Assembly: GCA_938040995.1 (NCBI GenBank)
Contig: CALHZT010000123.1
Location: 1 to 40,540 of the forward strand
Direction: 5' to 3'
DNA length: 40,540 nt
From: an uncultured Pirellulaceae bacterium
Lineage (GTDB): Bacteria > Planctomycetota > Planctomycetia > Pirellulales > Pirellulaceae
Below are positions 17,277 through 25,105 of the stretch, piece after piece. Within the stretch, counting starts at the first letter, position 1. The number at the start of each line of letters is the position of its first letter. The translations under genes and the position numbers were made by a program. The notes beneath the pieces are model-generated. The model had not been told where the DNA came from and did not search any database. It saw only the letters and a list, made by a program, of their open reading frames with translations.

Positions 17277-17891
17277 CTAAAAGATGCCGTTGCCGGTAAA
17301 TCGAAACGGACTCACTGCCGGTGCGTCTCCATAAGAACTGCTACTTGCGACGCGTGATGCCCATTTGGTTCCTCGCTTCGTACGAACGCCAATCGCGTCG
17401 ATCTCATTCCAGCCGGGGAAGCTGGGAGAGTCGATATAGATCTTGTAGCGCCGAAATCGCTTCTTTGTCTGAATGGGGAATACTGAAACGTTGCGGGCGG
17501 CACCGGTCGGGATCGTTTCGGTCCCTTCCCAGAGAGTCGTCTCTTTACCGTTACTGTCGAGGCCTGAAATTCTTGTGACAGCGCCGGGATTGTACGTTTC
17601 GTGAACTTCAATGACCTTGGGATGAATCGGAACCTGGTAGTCCGCAACCAGCCACTCGGCTTGCCCGTCGGGCGTCTGGGATGCCCAGGCAGTCGGAATG
17701 TCACCGGCCGTTGGCGTATCTGGTGGTCCCTCGGCCTGGCAGTTACCCCATGAAGGCTTTGGATTGACCATTGCGTCGAACTGGGCATGCAATAACTGCC
17801 TGTCCCGGTACCACGACAGCAGGATCGCGATACAGAGCATTCCCATTAATAGATTGCTGATCCGAATTCGGAATCGAGGCATGAGCTGCAT
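17277..17891 (-). CDS. Membrane-anchored protein with scarf/jelly-roll-like domain
   Basis: A 204-residue protein with one N-terminal membrane anchor (basic RFRIRISNLL then a hydrophobic stretch to LLSWYRDR, about residues 12-28), typical of many planctomycete proteins, and an exported beta-rich domain. The pattern VIEVHETYNPGAVTRI, then LWEGTE, RYKIYIDS and GWNEIDAIG matches what I recall of a scarf-like module seen in pappalysin and FBXL4-type proteins, in which the strands end with a conserved EIDAV. Function unknown; ligand or glycan binding is a guess. Alternative start at 17882 (MPRFRIR). Confidence 0.7.
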   Translation of the reverse strand: MQLMPRFRIRISNLLMGMLCIAILLSWYRDRQLLHAQFDAMVNPKPSWGNCQAEGPPDTPTAGDIPTAWASQTPDGQAEWLVADYQVPIHPKVIEVHETYNPGAVTRISGLDSNGKETTLWEGTETIPTGAARNVSVFPIQTKKRFRRYKIYIDSPSFPGWNEIDAIGVRTKRGTKWASRVASSSSYGDAPAVSPFRFTGNGIF

Positions 17892-18004
17892 GATGCCACC
17901 GTGGTTGGCGAGCCACCGGGTTCGCGCGAAACGAAGCGAACGCTTCGAAACTGCGTTGGAAACTGCATTGCGTCATCATTATACGGCAACAGGAGATCAA
18001 CAAA

Positions 18005-18034
18005 AAACGCCTTGCCGAATTTCGGCAAGGCGTT
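18005..18034 (-). terminator. Rho-independent terminator of the Cys-rich protein gene
   Basis: On the minus strand the stem AACGCCTTGCCGA pairs with its complement (18021-18034 with 18006-18019) and is followed by a run of T. It lies about 60 bases past the stop of the gene ending at 18093. Confidence 0.9.
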
Positions 18035-18092
18035 GGAGTTTTCGATTCGCTCTGTTCCGTTTGAACGGGCGATTCAAGTAGCCTCAGTTGGC

Positions 18093-18785
18093 CTAGCTGG
18101 AAACAGCTTCTTTGGCAGGTGCAGCAGCTTTGGCGATTGCCTGAACCGCAGCGCGGTACTTGGCGTGAGCCAGCTTGATTTTGGCGTCAACCGAGCAGCA
18201 AGTGGTTTCGCTACCAATGACGAACTCTTTCTTGGCGCCGGATGTTTTGGCAAGTTCAGCAGCCTTCGTTGGGCAACCGCACTCTTCGTCACCGACTTTG
18301 TACTTCATCGAAACCGTCTTCATGGCTTCTTTGGCAAGGCTAGCCATTTTGCCCGCTGCGACCGAGCAGCTCATGCTCGAACCGCAAACGGTCGTTTTGC
18401 CAGAAACGTCGCAAGTGTGAGGAGTCGCGAAATCGTCAACGAACTTGGTCGTGACTGCAGCCAGTTCAACCATCGCTTCGTCTTTCGAATCGAATTCTTT
18501 TTTCGCAACGACGTAGTGAATATGCGCTTCGTGCTCTTTGGCCAGTGCAGCAGCCGATTCCGAGCAGCATGTTTCCTGATCGCCGACTTTGAAAGTCATC
18601 TTTGGAAGTGCAGCCATTGCTTTGCCGATTGGGCAAGCACAATCTGATTCGCATGATCCGCCGTCGCACTTCGCGTGCGAGTGAGCCTTATCTCCTTTTT
18701 CGCACTCGCCACAGTGACCCATGGCTTGTGTGTTTAGAACGGCCATCATGAGGCCAAAAGCAAAAATACTGATCAACTTCTTCAT
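18093..18785 (-). CDS. Secreted Cys-rich protein with internally duplicated domain
   Basis: A 230-residue exported protein of unknown function. After a signal peptide (residues about 1-21) comes a His/Cys-rich stretch (GHCGECEKGDKAHSHAKC...) and then two related units. Unit one has CPIGKAMAALPKMTFKVGD, a CC pair, and HYVVAKKEFDSK. Unit two has AGKMASLAKEA, MKYKVGDEECGCP, KKEFVIGS and CC. The paired and CxC cysteines with nearby His suggest metal binding or disulfide-rich packing. ATG 18785 is chosen because AAGGAG sits eight bases upstream, one of the best ribosome sites in the window. The strong ribosome site plus dedicated terminator suggest a well-expressed single gene. I do not recognise the family. 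Confidence 0.85.
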   Translation of the reverse strand: MKKLISIFAFGLMMAVLNTQAMGHCGECEKGDKAHSHAKCDGGSCESDCACPIGKAMAALPKMTFKVGDQETCCSESAAALAKEHEAHIHYVVAKKEFDSKDEAMVELAAVTTKFVDDFATPHTCDVSGKTTVCGSSMSCSVAAGKMASLAKEAMKTVSMKYKVGDEECGCPTKAAELAKTSGAKKEFVIGSETTCCSVDAKIKLAHAKYRAAVQAIAKAAAPAKEAVSS

Positions 18786-19162
18786 AGTCAAAACTCCTTG
18801 AGTGCCCGAGCCAATCGCGACCCGTAAAATTTCAGGTGAGACGCCTCAGCGACCTCTACCGCGGGGTGTATCCCGACGCCCGGTATTTTCATCGACTCGT
18901 CCAGCAAATGTCAATCGACTGATCGACCAGGTTTTCGGAATATCGAGAAAACGTACGTGAGAGCACAGTGATACACCATCCATAAATGAACGTATTTAGA
19001 GCAAGACGAGCCAAAAATCCCCGCCTTACAACAAATCGAAACCCTTTACTCCAGGGCTTCAGGTGAATACGACGACGCAGAAGGTTGGTTCACGCTTGCA
19101 CCGCTTGCAAAACAGGGAAAACACTGCACGCAGCAGTCACATTCGCGGCAGCATTGTCTCTG
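18786..19162. other. Intergenic stretch upstream of the Cys-rich gene
   Basis: About 377 bases with no supported gene. It lies between the promoter side of the Cys-rich gene and the 3' end of the aldolase gene. No hairpin with T-run, repeat or tRNA is apparent. Confidence 0.4.
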
Positions 19163-19927
19163 CTATTCCGGTCGATCGAACATTGTTCGCCTCACCCCCG
19201 TCGTTTTCCAGGTGTCCCGGAACAACGGGTTTTCGCGTAAGTCGCTTTCTGAGTACTTGCTGTCTGTCCTCGCGTCTGAGAGTCCCCATTTTTCCTTGCC
19301 TGCCAACACTTCTTGCATTTCCTCGTTCGTAAGCCACGCTGGCGGTCCGAGTGATCGGGAAAGAATGAGGACTCGGCAGTAGTTTTCCAGAATCTCAGTC
19401 CACCACAGAGCACGCTCGAGCGACGAATCCCAGGCGAGAGTGCCATGGTTCGCGAGGACGACAAGGTTTGATTTCTCAACAAACGGCACAATGGAGTTTG
19501 CCAGTTCCGGTGTGCCCGGAGTCGCATAACCAGCCATCGGGATTTCGCCGAGAAACAACTCGACTTCGGGGAGAATGCCAGCGGGAATTGCCTGACGGGT
19601 TAACGCAAACGCGGTTGCATGAGGCGGATGTGCGTGGACGACGCTGGCAACGTCGTCGCGTTGGCGATAAACCTCCAAATGCAAAAGCGACTCGCTCGAA
19701 GGCCGCCGCGAACCGCCAGTCTGTTTGCCCGCGAGATCAATGGTGCAAATATCGTCGACCGTCATGCGGCCTTTGGACATACCCGTCGGCGTGCACAAAA
19801 TCTCGTTTTCGTTCAGCCGCACGGAGATGTTTCCGTCGGCGGCAACAACCAGTCCGCAGTCGACCAACCTGCGACCGATGTCACAGATCTGTTCGCGAGC
19901 AATTCGATGGTCGGTTGGGAAGGTCAT
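19163..19927 (-). CDS. Class II aldolase/adducin family protein (fuculose-phosphate-aldolase-like)
   Basis: A 254-residue cytoplasmic zinc enzyme of the class II aldolase family, which cleaves or epimerises short sugar phosphates such as L-fuculose-1-phosphate. Zinc-ligand motifs are VVHAHPPHA (two His) and LANHGTLAW (third His); the acidic catalytic residue is likely Glu in GILPEVELF. The N-terminal ADGNISVR and CTPTGMSKGRM phosphate-binding segments are intact. It is about 40 residues longer than typical FucA owing to a C-terminal extension. It starts one base after purN, so the two are cotranscribed. Exact substrate cannot be assigned. Confidence 0.88.
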   Translation of the reverse strand: MTFPTDHRIAREQICDIGRRLVDCGLVVAADGNISVRLNENEILCTPTGMSKGRMTVDDICTIDLAGKQTGGSRRPSSESLLHLEVYRQRDDVASVVHAHPPHATAFALTRQAIPAGILPEVELFLGEIPMAGYATPGTPELANSIVPFVEKSNLVVLANHGTLAWDSSLERALWWTEILENYCRVLILSRSLGPPAWLTNEEMQEVLAGKEKWGLSDARTDSKYSESDLRENPLFRDTWKTTGVRRTMFDRPE

Positions 19928-19928
19928 C

Positions 19929-20567
19929 TCAGGTTCTGGATGCTTTCAGTTGCCTGATGGCTTGCGGCAGCGCTTCGCACTCTTCCTGAAAAACTCTCGC
20001 CGCCAGCGTGTCCGCCGTATCCCCTGGCAATACGTCGACTCGGCGCTGCAGGATGACTTCGCCGTGGTCAAACAAGTCGTCGACAAAGTGAACGGTGCAT
20101 CCGCTTTCGGTTTCTTTGTTGTCGATGACGGCCTGGTGGACTCGGGATCCGTAGAAGCCTTTGCCACCGTACTTCGGCAGCAGTGACGGATGGATGTTGA
20201 TCACCCGATTCTCAAAGTCGCCGGGAATGAGCACGTGTTTCAGAAAGCCGCCCATCACAACGAGGTCGACAGACGCTGAGCGGCATGGCGAAAACACGGC
20301 ATCGCGGAAACTGGTTGCCGTTTCATGGTCCTTGCGACGAACGATATGTAGCGGGATTCCCGATTCCGTCGCGTAGGCATTTCCCCTCGCGTTCGGATGA
20401 CTGCTAACCACACACACGATCTCGGCGGGCAGTTCGTTGGTGGATTGCCGGTTGAGCAGATTGCGAAGCGTCGTGCCGCCACCCGAAATCAGCACGGCGA
20501 TGCGCAGTGGGTTGGCTGGATCGGAGTCGCATGGCGGCTGGGGTTTTTCCATCGAGTCCTGATTCAT
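19929..20567 (-). CDS. purN: Phosphoribosylglycinamide formyltransferase
   Basis: A 212-residue folate-dependent GAR transformylase of de novo purine synthesis, transferring a formyl group from 10-formyl-THF to GAR. Motifs: AVLISGGGTTLRNLL (substrate loop), VVMGGFLKHV, VINIHPSLLPKYGGKGFYG (catalytic Asn and His), and CTVHFVDDLFDHG (catalytic Asp). The first 20 residues are not conserved and an internal start at 20552 is possible. It sits in a minus-strand run with an RDD-family gene 15 bases upstream and an aldolase one base downstream, and no other pur gene is nearby. Confidence 0.95.
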   Translation of the reverse strand: MNQDSMEKPQPPCDSDPANPLRIAVLISGGGTTLRNLLNRQSTNELPAEIVCVVSSHPNARGNAYATESGIPLHIVRRKDHETATSFRDAVFSPCRSASVDLVVMGGFLKHVLIPGDFENRVINIHPSLLPKYGGKGFYGSRVHQAVIDNKETESGCTVHFVDDLFDHGEVILQRRVDVLPGDTADTLAARVFQEECEALPQAIRQLKASRT

Positions 20568-20582
20568 TCGTGCGGCGATCAG

Positions 20583-21338
20583 CTAGGCTTCGACGACCCG
20601 TGTTTTAGCCAACAAGTCATGAAGGCATTGGTGGTTGTCACCAAATATCCAGCAAATGTCTACCAGAAAGAGGAACGGGACAATTTGATTCAATATTGCG
20701 AATACGATGCTCCGCAGCAATACGCCCTGAACAAAGTCGGGGACTTGTCCCGTTGATTCTGAGACGATTTTGGTACTCATCATTTTCTTGCCGACAGTCT
20801 GGCCAGACTTTGTGATCATGACCCAGTTGAAAATCACCCAGGCTATGGCGCCAATGGCAAAACCGATCCCGAAGCCAACCCCGGCGGCATCTTCATCCTG
20901 CGCGAGCACGCCGCCCAACAAAGCTAATGCGGCACCAAGCAGTAATCCGGCAACGATGGCCAGGACTCGGTCGAGAATTTTGCCGCCCAGTCGACTGCCT
21001 CGTGACGCCGTCTTGAAATGCTCTGGTCTACCAACATTTGCAACGCCAATTGGCGCCGCATAAGGGTTCACTGCTGCAGGATGCTCCGCCGCCGCTTGTT
21101 GGTTTGGAAAGTAGTTCGTTTCTTTAAGATGATCTGATTGGGGTGGCTTGCTGAATGGGTTGGGGGGCGATTCTGCGGTTGAAGCGTGGGCCGTGGCAAC
21201 GTTTGCTGCGGCAGTCGATGTCGCTGCGGGAATCGAGCAGATATTGTCGCAGCTCGGGCACTTGGCTTGCTTGCCAGCCGCCGCATCAGGGACTCGAAGT
21301 TGCTTGCTGCAACTCGGGCATAAAAACTCAATCGGCAT
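20583..21338 (-). CDS. RDD-family membrane protein with N-terminal zinc ribbon
   Basis: A 251-residue protein. It opens with a small zinc ribbon (FLCPSC...AKCPSC, four Cys), followed by a Pro/Ala-rich linker (about 35-105) and an RDD domain with three hydrophobic helices (about 122-145, 152-175 and 205-228). The RDD signature is seen in GGKILDRVLA and SGQTVGKKMMSTKIV. RDD proteins are poorly defined membrane proteins, some acting as sodium/proton antiporters. Zinc-ribbon/RDD fusions occur in planctomycetes. Function unassigned. Confidence 0.87.
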   Translation of the reverse strand: MPIEFLCPSCSKQLRVPDAAAGKQAKCPSCDNICSIPAATSTAAANVATAHASTAESPPNPFSKPPQSDHLKETNYFPNQQAAAEHPAAVNPYAAPIGVANVGRPEHFKTASRGSRLGGKILDRVLAIVAGLLLGAALALLGGVLAQDEDAAGVGFGIGFAIGAIAWVIFNWVMITKSGQTVGKKMMSTKIVSESTGQVPDFVQGVLLRSIVFAILNQIVPFLFLVDICWIFGDNHQCLHDLLAKTRVVEA

Positions 21339-21458
21339 CGTTCATCTCCGCTTCATCGTCAACCTGGAGCAACGCATCTTTACGGGGCTTTATCGACTGT
21401 TCGTGCCAGTTTCACAAACCTTGGCTCAAATCACAACTACGCGTGAATTGATTGGCGA

Positions 21459-21890
21459 CTATTTGGCGAAAAGTTGCGATGGATCGCGGAATGCCTTGAA
21501 TTCAAGAGCATTCCCGGAAGGATCAAGAAAGAACATCGTCGCCTGTTCGCCGACTTGTCCTTCAAAGCGAATGTACGGTTCAATCACAAACTTCATATTG
21601 GCGGCTTGCAACCGACCGGACAAAGCTTGCCATTGATCCCATGGCAGCACGACTCCGAAGTGAGGCACTGGGACATCGTGTCCGTCGACAGGATTTTCGT
21701 GCCGCTCTTCTTCTGCGTCGGACTCGTCCGTCGGTTTTAGGTGAGCCACTATTTGGTGACCAAAGAGATCAAAGTCGATCCATGTTTCGCTCGACCGTCC
21801 CTCACTGCAACCAAGCAATCTGCCGTAGAACTCGCGTGACGAGTCCAGGTCGCTAACCGGAAATGCCAGATGGAAGGGGGGGATTGTCAT
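21459..21890 (-). CDS. VOC-family (glyoxalase-like) protein
   Basis: A 143-residue vicinal-oxygen-chelate fold protein with two beta-alpha-beta-beta-beta modules. The first module begins [19 protein letters not shown] with a metal-ligand His, and the second ends [16 protein letters not shown] with a metal-ligand Glu. Members include glyoxalases, dioxygenases and resistance proteins; no specific reaction is assigned. ATG 21890 ([10 protein letters not shown]) is chosen; a 73-residue in-frame upstream extension has no family match. Confidence 0.9.
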   Translation of the reverse strand: MTIPPFHLAFPVSDLDSSREFYGRLLGCSEGRSSETWIDFDLFGHQIVAHLKPTDESDAEEERHENPVDGHDVPVPHFGVVLPWDQWQALSGRLQAANMKFVIEPYIRFEGQVGEQATMFFLDPSGNALEFKAFRDPSQLFAK

Positions 21891-22091
21891 TCTAGATTCC
21901 CATGAGGGTGATGTGATTGGGCAACGAAAACTGGTTCGAGTGGAGGAATTTGTTTCCTTCGCGAAACCTTCTATTGAGGGGGCAGGGCCGGGTAATCCCT
22001 TTTCTGGAAGTTCATGTGGTTCGGCTTGGGAATTTATTGGCCAGCGACATAGGTTTTTCATGCAACCCGCATTTCCTTCACGGAGTCTACA

Positions 22092-24272
22092 ATGAAACCT
22101 CGTTATCAAGCCATACTCGCGACTGCACTCCTTGTCAGCGCAGTTTCACCGCTGTTCGCCCAGTACGGAGATCGCTTCTATCCGGCTCATTCTCCACAAG
22201 CCAGAACGTACTGGAACGGTCAACAAGTGCAGTACGGGCAAGTTCAGCGTGCTCCAGTTCAGTATGGTCAACCTCGGTACGCTCAGCCGACTCGGTATGC
22301 TCAGCCGACTCGGTACGCTCAACCGATGCAGCATGCTCAGCCGATGCAGTATGGCCAGCCGGCTCTGCGAACGGTAGTTCCAGCTCAAGGCGTCTATGTT
22401 GAGCCGAGTTACCACCCCAATTCAACGGTCGTGAATGAGTCATGGTTCAACGTGCCTGGCATTCAGGATGTCGGGTCGCCAGTCGTCGAGTACCAGCGTC
22501 GTCCCGCTCCCGCGGCAGTTCGAACCGTCGACGAAAACAGGGTTCGCCAGGTTCGACCAACGACGAAGAAGAAAGTCGTCAAGAAGCAAGTCGTCAAGCG
22601 GCCACTTCCCAAAGCCACCGTCAAGAAGTCCGCTGTTCCCGCAAAAGCCAGACCTGCCACGCAGCCATCCGTCACGCGCAAGTCGCTTGTGAAGAAGCCA
22701 GTCGAGCTGAAGAAGCCAAAGGTCAAGGAACTCGAAGCACCCAAAGAAGTGGTTGAGTCGAAGTTGGTTGGAGCAAAGGCCAACATCGAGCCTGAAATGA
22801 AAGACGCTTCTTTTGAGTTGAATAAAACCATGGACGATTTCACCAGGGAAGAGTTCCTGGATGATGAATTCGCACAGGACGGCTTCACGAAGGAAGAATT
22901 CCTGGAGGACGAAGACACCAATTTTGACGAGTTTGAGAAAGACGAGTTTGTCGTTGCCGATTTTAATGCCGATGCGACGACTCAGTCGGCTGCTGTGCTG
23001 CCGACCGTCACGCGCCCGCAACGTAGAGCTGGATTTGCCCGTTGGTGGTTGGCTCCGCTGCTGGCGCTTCCCCTTCTTTGCTGGTACGCGAGGCGAATCT
23101 TCTTTGACCGAACCCGTCGTCGGGAGAACGAAGATGCACTCGAACGCGCCATGGCAACTTTCGGTAGCGGTCAAACCCTGCAACGCACGCAAGAGCAGAC
23201 GCTGTCACGGGCTGCAGAGCCAGTTGCAGAGTTTTCGAAAACTCGCGTCGCCGAGGCTTCTCATGTCGCGAGCTACGAAGTGACTCGAAACGAGAACACG
23301 CTGAGCACGCAGAGTGAAGCTGTTGCTGCTGAGCTACCCAAAACTGTCGTCGAGCTACCTCGTGAGCGAGCGAATTATGAACCAGAAACGACGATGCAGC
23401 CGGAAGTTGCAGCGCGAGACATCGAAGTCCGGGCGACCAGCGAACTCGTACATGACGAAACTGTCTACGACGTACCGGCCAAGACGAACCACGTTTCGGC
23501 GGCTTCGGTCGCTTCAGCGGCTTCAGCGGCTTCGATCGCTTCAATGGCGACTGCCAGTGACGTATCCGCCGAACCAGTTTTGCCTGCAACAGCAGGTGAA
23601 ATGTCCGTGGAGCAGGTGTTGACGGCGGCTTCCCGTGATGCGAGTGATTTCGGGACAGAGACAGAAGTTGTTTCGTCGGAGTACGGAAACATCTCGCTTG
23701 ACTTGCACGGTTCGCTCGACTCGCACGGTTCGCTTGACTCGCACGGTTCGCTCGACTCGCACGCTTCGCTCGACTCGCACGTTTCGCTAGACGCGACTGA
23801 CTCGCAAGATCTCGATGATTTTTCACGACTCGCCGGCATCTCGGAGGAGGCGCGACAATCGCTTTACAAATTGGGTATCCGGACTTTCCGGGACCTGCAA
23901 GCGGCTGATCCCATTGGTCTTCAGCATCGACTGGCCGCAATGGGGCTCATCTTTTCTGATACAGATATTCAGAAGTGGTCACATGAGGCTTCCATGGCAA
24001 CTCGCGTCGAACAACGCCCTTGTCCTGCCGATGATCTTACGTTGATCCACGGAATTGGTCCCGCGATGGAAACGCTTTTCCATCAACGAGACATTTTCCG
24101 TCTGGAACAGATTGCAGCTCTGGGTACCGACGAGTTGGTTGAGATTCTTGGCTCGAAGGCGACTTTCGACGCGCTGGATGCAGATTCATGGCCCCGACAA
24201 GCCGCCGAGTTTGTCCGCATGTGCGGAGATTTTGATTCGCCAGCGCTCGAGACGGCTCCTGCGAACGGATAA
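22092..24272 (+). CDS. Repeat-rich membrane protein with C-terminal helix-hairpin-helix modules
   Basis: A 726-residue mosaic protein. It has a signal peptide (about 1-23), a Tyr/Gln/Pro repeat zone (RYAQPT units, about 60-90), a very basic Lys/Val/Pro zone (about 160-225), a strongly acidic zone with EEFLDDEF-type repeats (about 250-300), one membrane helix (about 315-333), an Ala/Ser- and Glu-rich linker, five SLDSHG-type repeats (about 535-564), and two helix-hairpin-helix-like modules ([20 protein letters not shown], and [17 protein letters not shown]). Tandem HhH modules of this DUF4332-like kind bind nucleic acid or protein. A signal peptide plus one helix would put the N-terminal half outside and the HhH part inside. 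GGAG lies eight bases before the start. Confidence 0.85.
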   Translation: MKPRYQAILATALLVSAVSPLFAQYGDRFYPAHSPQARTYWNGQQVQYGQVQRAPVQYGQPRYAQPTRYAQPTRYAQPMQHAQPMQYGQPALRTVVPAQGVYVEPSYHPNSTVVNESWFNVPGIQDVGSPVVEYQRRPAPAAVRTVDENRVRQVRPTTKKKVVKKQVVKRPLPKATVKKSAVPAKARPATQPSVTRKSLVKKPVELKKPKVKELEAPKEVVESKLVGAKANIEPEMKDASFELNKTMDDFTREEFLDDEFAQDGFTKEEFLEDEDTNFDEFEKDEFVVADFNADATTQSAAVLPTVTRPQRRAGFARWWLAPLLALPLLCWYARRIFFDRTRRRENEDALERAMATFGSGQTLQRTQEQTLSRAAEPVAEFSKTRVAEASHVASYEVTRNENTLSTQSEAVAAELPKTVVELPRERANYEPETTMQPEVAARDIEVRATSELVHDETVYDVPAKTNHVSAASVASAASAASIASMATASDVSAEPVLPATAGEMSVEQVLTAASRDASDFGTETEVVSSEYGNISLDLHGSLDSHGSLDSHGSLDSHASLDSHVSLDATDSQDLDDFSRLAGISEEARQSLYKLGIRTFRDLQAADPIGLQHRLAAMGLIFSDTDIQKWSHEASMATRVEQRPCPADDLTLIHGIGPAMETLFHQRDIFRLEQIAALGTDELVEILGSKATFDALDADSWPRQAAEFVRMCGDFDSPALETAPANG
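22273..22362 (+). repeat. 18-bp tandem repeat in coding sequence (5 units)
   Basis: Five in-frame 18-bp units (consensus CTCGGTACGCTCAGCCGA, the last two starting TGCAG) encode RYAQPT/MQHAQP repeats. Third-base variation is small, pointing to recent expansion. Confidence 0.85.
23694..23783 (+). repeat. 18-bp tandem repeat in coding sequence (5 units)
   Basis: Five 18-bp units (consensus TCGCTCGACTCGCACGGT) encode SLDSHG-type hexapeptides. The unit length equals that of the repeat at 22273 but the sequence differs, so each arose separately. Copy number probably varies among strains. Confidence 0.88.
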
Positions 24273-24296
24273 CATGCGATTGCTTTTCGAATCAAT

Positions 24297-24326
24297 AAAA
24301 GCTCGCCCACGTGGCGAGCTTTTTTC
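24297..24326 (+). terminator. Rho-independent terminator after the HhH membrane protein gene
   Basis: Stem 24297-24307 (AAAAGCTCGCC) pairs with 24313-24323, with loop CACGT, followed by more T. It lies 25 bases after the stop and separates this gene from the selenoprotein candidate that follows. Confidence 0.92.
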
Positions 24327-24400
24327 GTTCGACCGATCAACAAATCGGACGTCCCCGCTACAATACCTTCTCAATCAACACGAGCATGCAGGAGATAGCT

Positions 24401-24757
24401 GTGGCTAAAGTCACGATATACCATTACGCCCACTGAGGCTCTTCCAAAAACGCCTTGGCGGTCGCCGAGGAACTGGGAGTTGACCATGAGGTCGTTCTTT
24501 ACATCAAGGATCCACCGGATCGAAAAGCTCTCGAGAAGATTGTGAAGGGCCTGGAAGATCCCGTCGAAGATCTGGTCCGGAAAGATTCGAAGTTCAAGAA
24601 ACTCGAGCTCGATCCTGATGACTTTGTGGGAAATCCCAAAGCAGTGGTGGATATTCTCGTCGAGCACAAGCAGCTCTTGCAGCGGCCCGTGATCGTGAAG
24701 GGAAGCAAGTCGATTATTGGCCGGCCCAAGGCGAGAATTGCCGAGTTTTTGAAATAG
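24401..24757 (+). CDS. ArsC/Spx-like thioredoxin-fold selenoprotein (in-frame TGA read as Sec)
   Basis: A 118-residue ArsC-family protein (arsenate reductase/Spx/YffB group). Conceptual translation begins MAKVTIYHYAHUGSSKNALA with U at residue 12, encoded by TGA at 24434-24436. Classical ArsC starts with a TIYHNPACGTSRNTL-like segment whose catalytic Cys is residue 12, so the TGA falls exactly on the catalytic position. Downstream the family features continue without defect: LVRKDSKFKKL, and the C-terminal QRPVIVKG...IIGRP with the two conserved Arg-Pro pairs. A SECIS-like hairpin follows the TGA. GTG 24401 is the best start because AGGAG lies six bases upstream; ATG 24386 is in frame but overlaps that site. 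TGA is a normal stop elsewhere here (menC, natA), so the code is not reassigned. Alternatives: a point-mutated Cys codon or a sequencing error. Arsenate as substrate is not established. Confidence 0.8.
24437..24480 (+). promoter_or_regulatory. Candidate bacterial SECIS element
   Basis: Immediately after the in-frame TGA the RNA can fold into a seven-pair upper stem, 24453-24459 (CCUUGGC) with 24464-24470 (GCCGAGG), closed by the tetraloop GGUC (24460-24463). Loop G residues at the first positions and a GGUC loop match the bacterial SECIS consensus and resemble the fdhF element of E. coli, where loop GU contacts SelB. A lower helix, 24439-24443 (CUCUU) with 24475-24479 (GGGAG), may extend it. 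The distance from TGA to the loop is 23 nt, inside the 16-37 nt range usually given for bacteria. Confidence 0.75.
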
Positions 24758-24782
24758 AACGATTCTTCATGCCGCGTGATAT

Positions 24783-24817
24783 GGCGGCGGCGAGTCAAGA
24801 GGAGCCGCCTTTGTTTC
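24783..24817 (+). terminator. Weak candidate terminator after the selenoprotein gene
   Basis: GGCGGC (24783-24788) can pair with GCCGCC (24804-24809), followed by TTTGTTT. The loop is long (15 nt) and the T-run broken, so confidence is low. Confidence 0.4.
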
Positions 24818-24862
24818 GGCGAATCAATGAGAATGGCAAATGGTTCGGTTGGGGCAGAACAC

Positions 24863-24989
24863 TGTGCAGTGTATTGCGACGTTGTCATCGATTTGCGGCG
24901 GTGAGCCAATGAGAGCTGCTGTTTTTTCTGGCTGGCAACTCAGTGAAAAATGACAAGTGACAAATGAAAAAGGCAAATTGATAAAGGTG
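24863..24989 (+). repeat. Long direct repeat, copy 1
   Basis: A 127-bp segment starting TGTGCAGTGT and ending GGCAAATTGATAAAGGTG, repeated at 25106-25229 with a few mismatches and small indels. It includes a run of ATGACAAGTGACAAATG-type words. No protein is supported; open frames through both copies on the minus strand encode the same residues only because the DNA is repeated. Confidence 0.9.
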
Positions 24990-25105
24990 CGCAGGTTCGA
25001 GAGGGGCAGGCACAAATTTTCGGCGTTTGTCCGCAATGCGTAACAAGTCAGTTTGCCACCGAAAAATTGAGCCAGACCCCTTGGCCGCGTGAACGGTTGC
25101 AACTT

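Noticed and set aside
17193-17278. Imperfect inverted repeat (TTGGCAAATTTT/AAATTTGCCAA-like) below the scarf-domain gene
   Set aside because: Arms match only over about 12 bases plus a short GC end, the loop is long and no T-run follows, so neither a terminator nor an element is supported.
23008-23940. 310-residue minus-strand frame rich in Arg and Ser
   Set aside because: It is antisense to the HhH membrane protein gene, and its repeats are the complement of that gene's repeats.
24455-24757. A 100-residue protein starting at ATG 24455
   Set aside because: This is the tail of the ArsC-like gene after the in-frame TGA; it lacks a ribosome site, the first strand and the catalytic residue. The longer Sec-containing reading is preferred.
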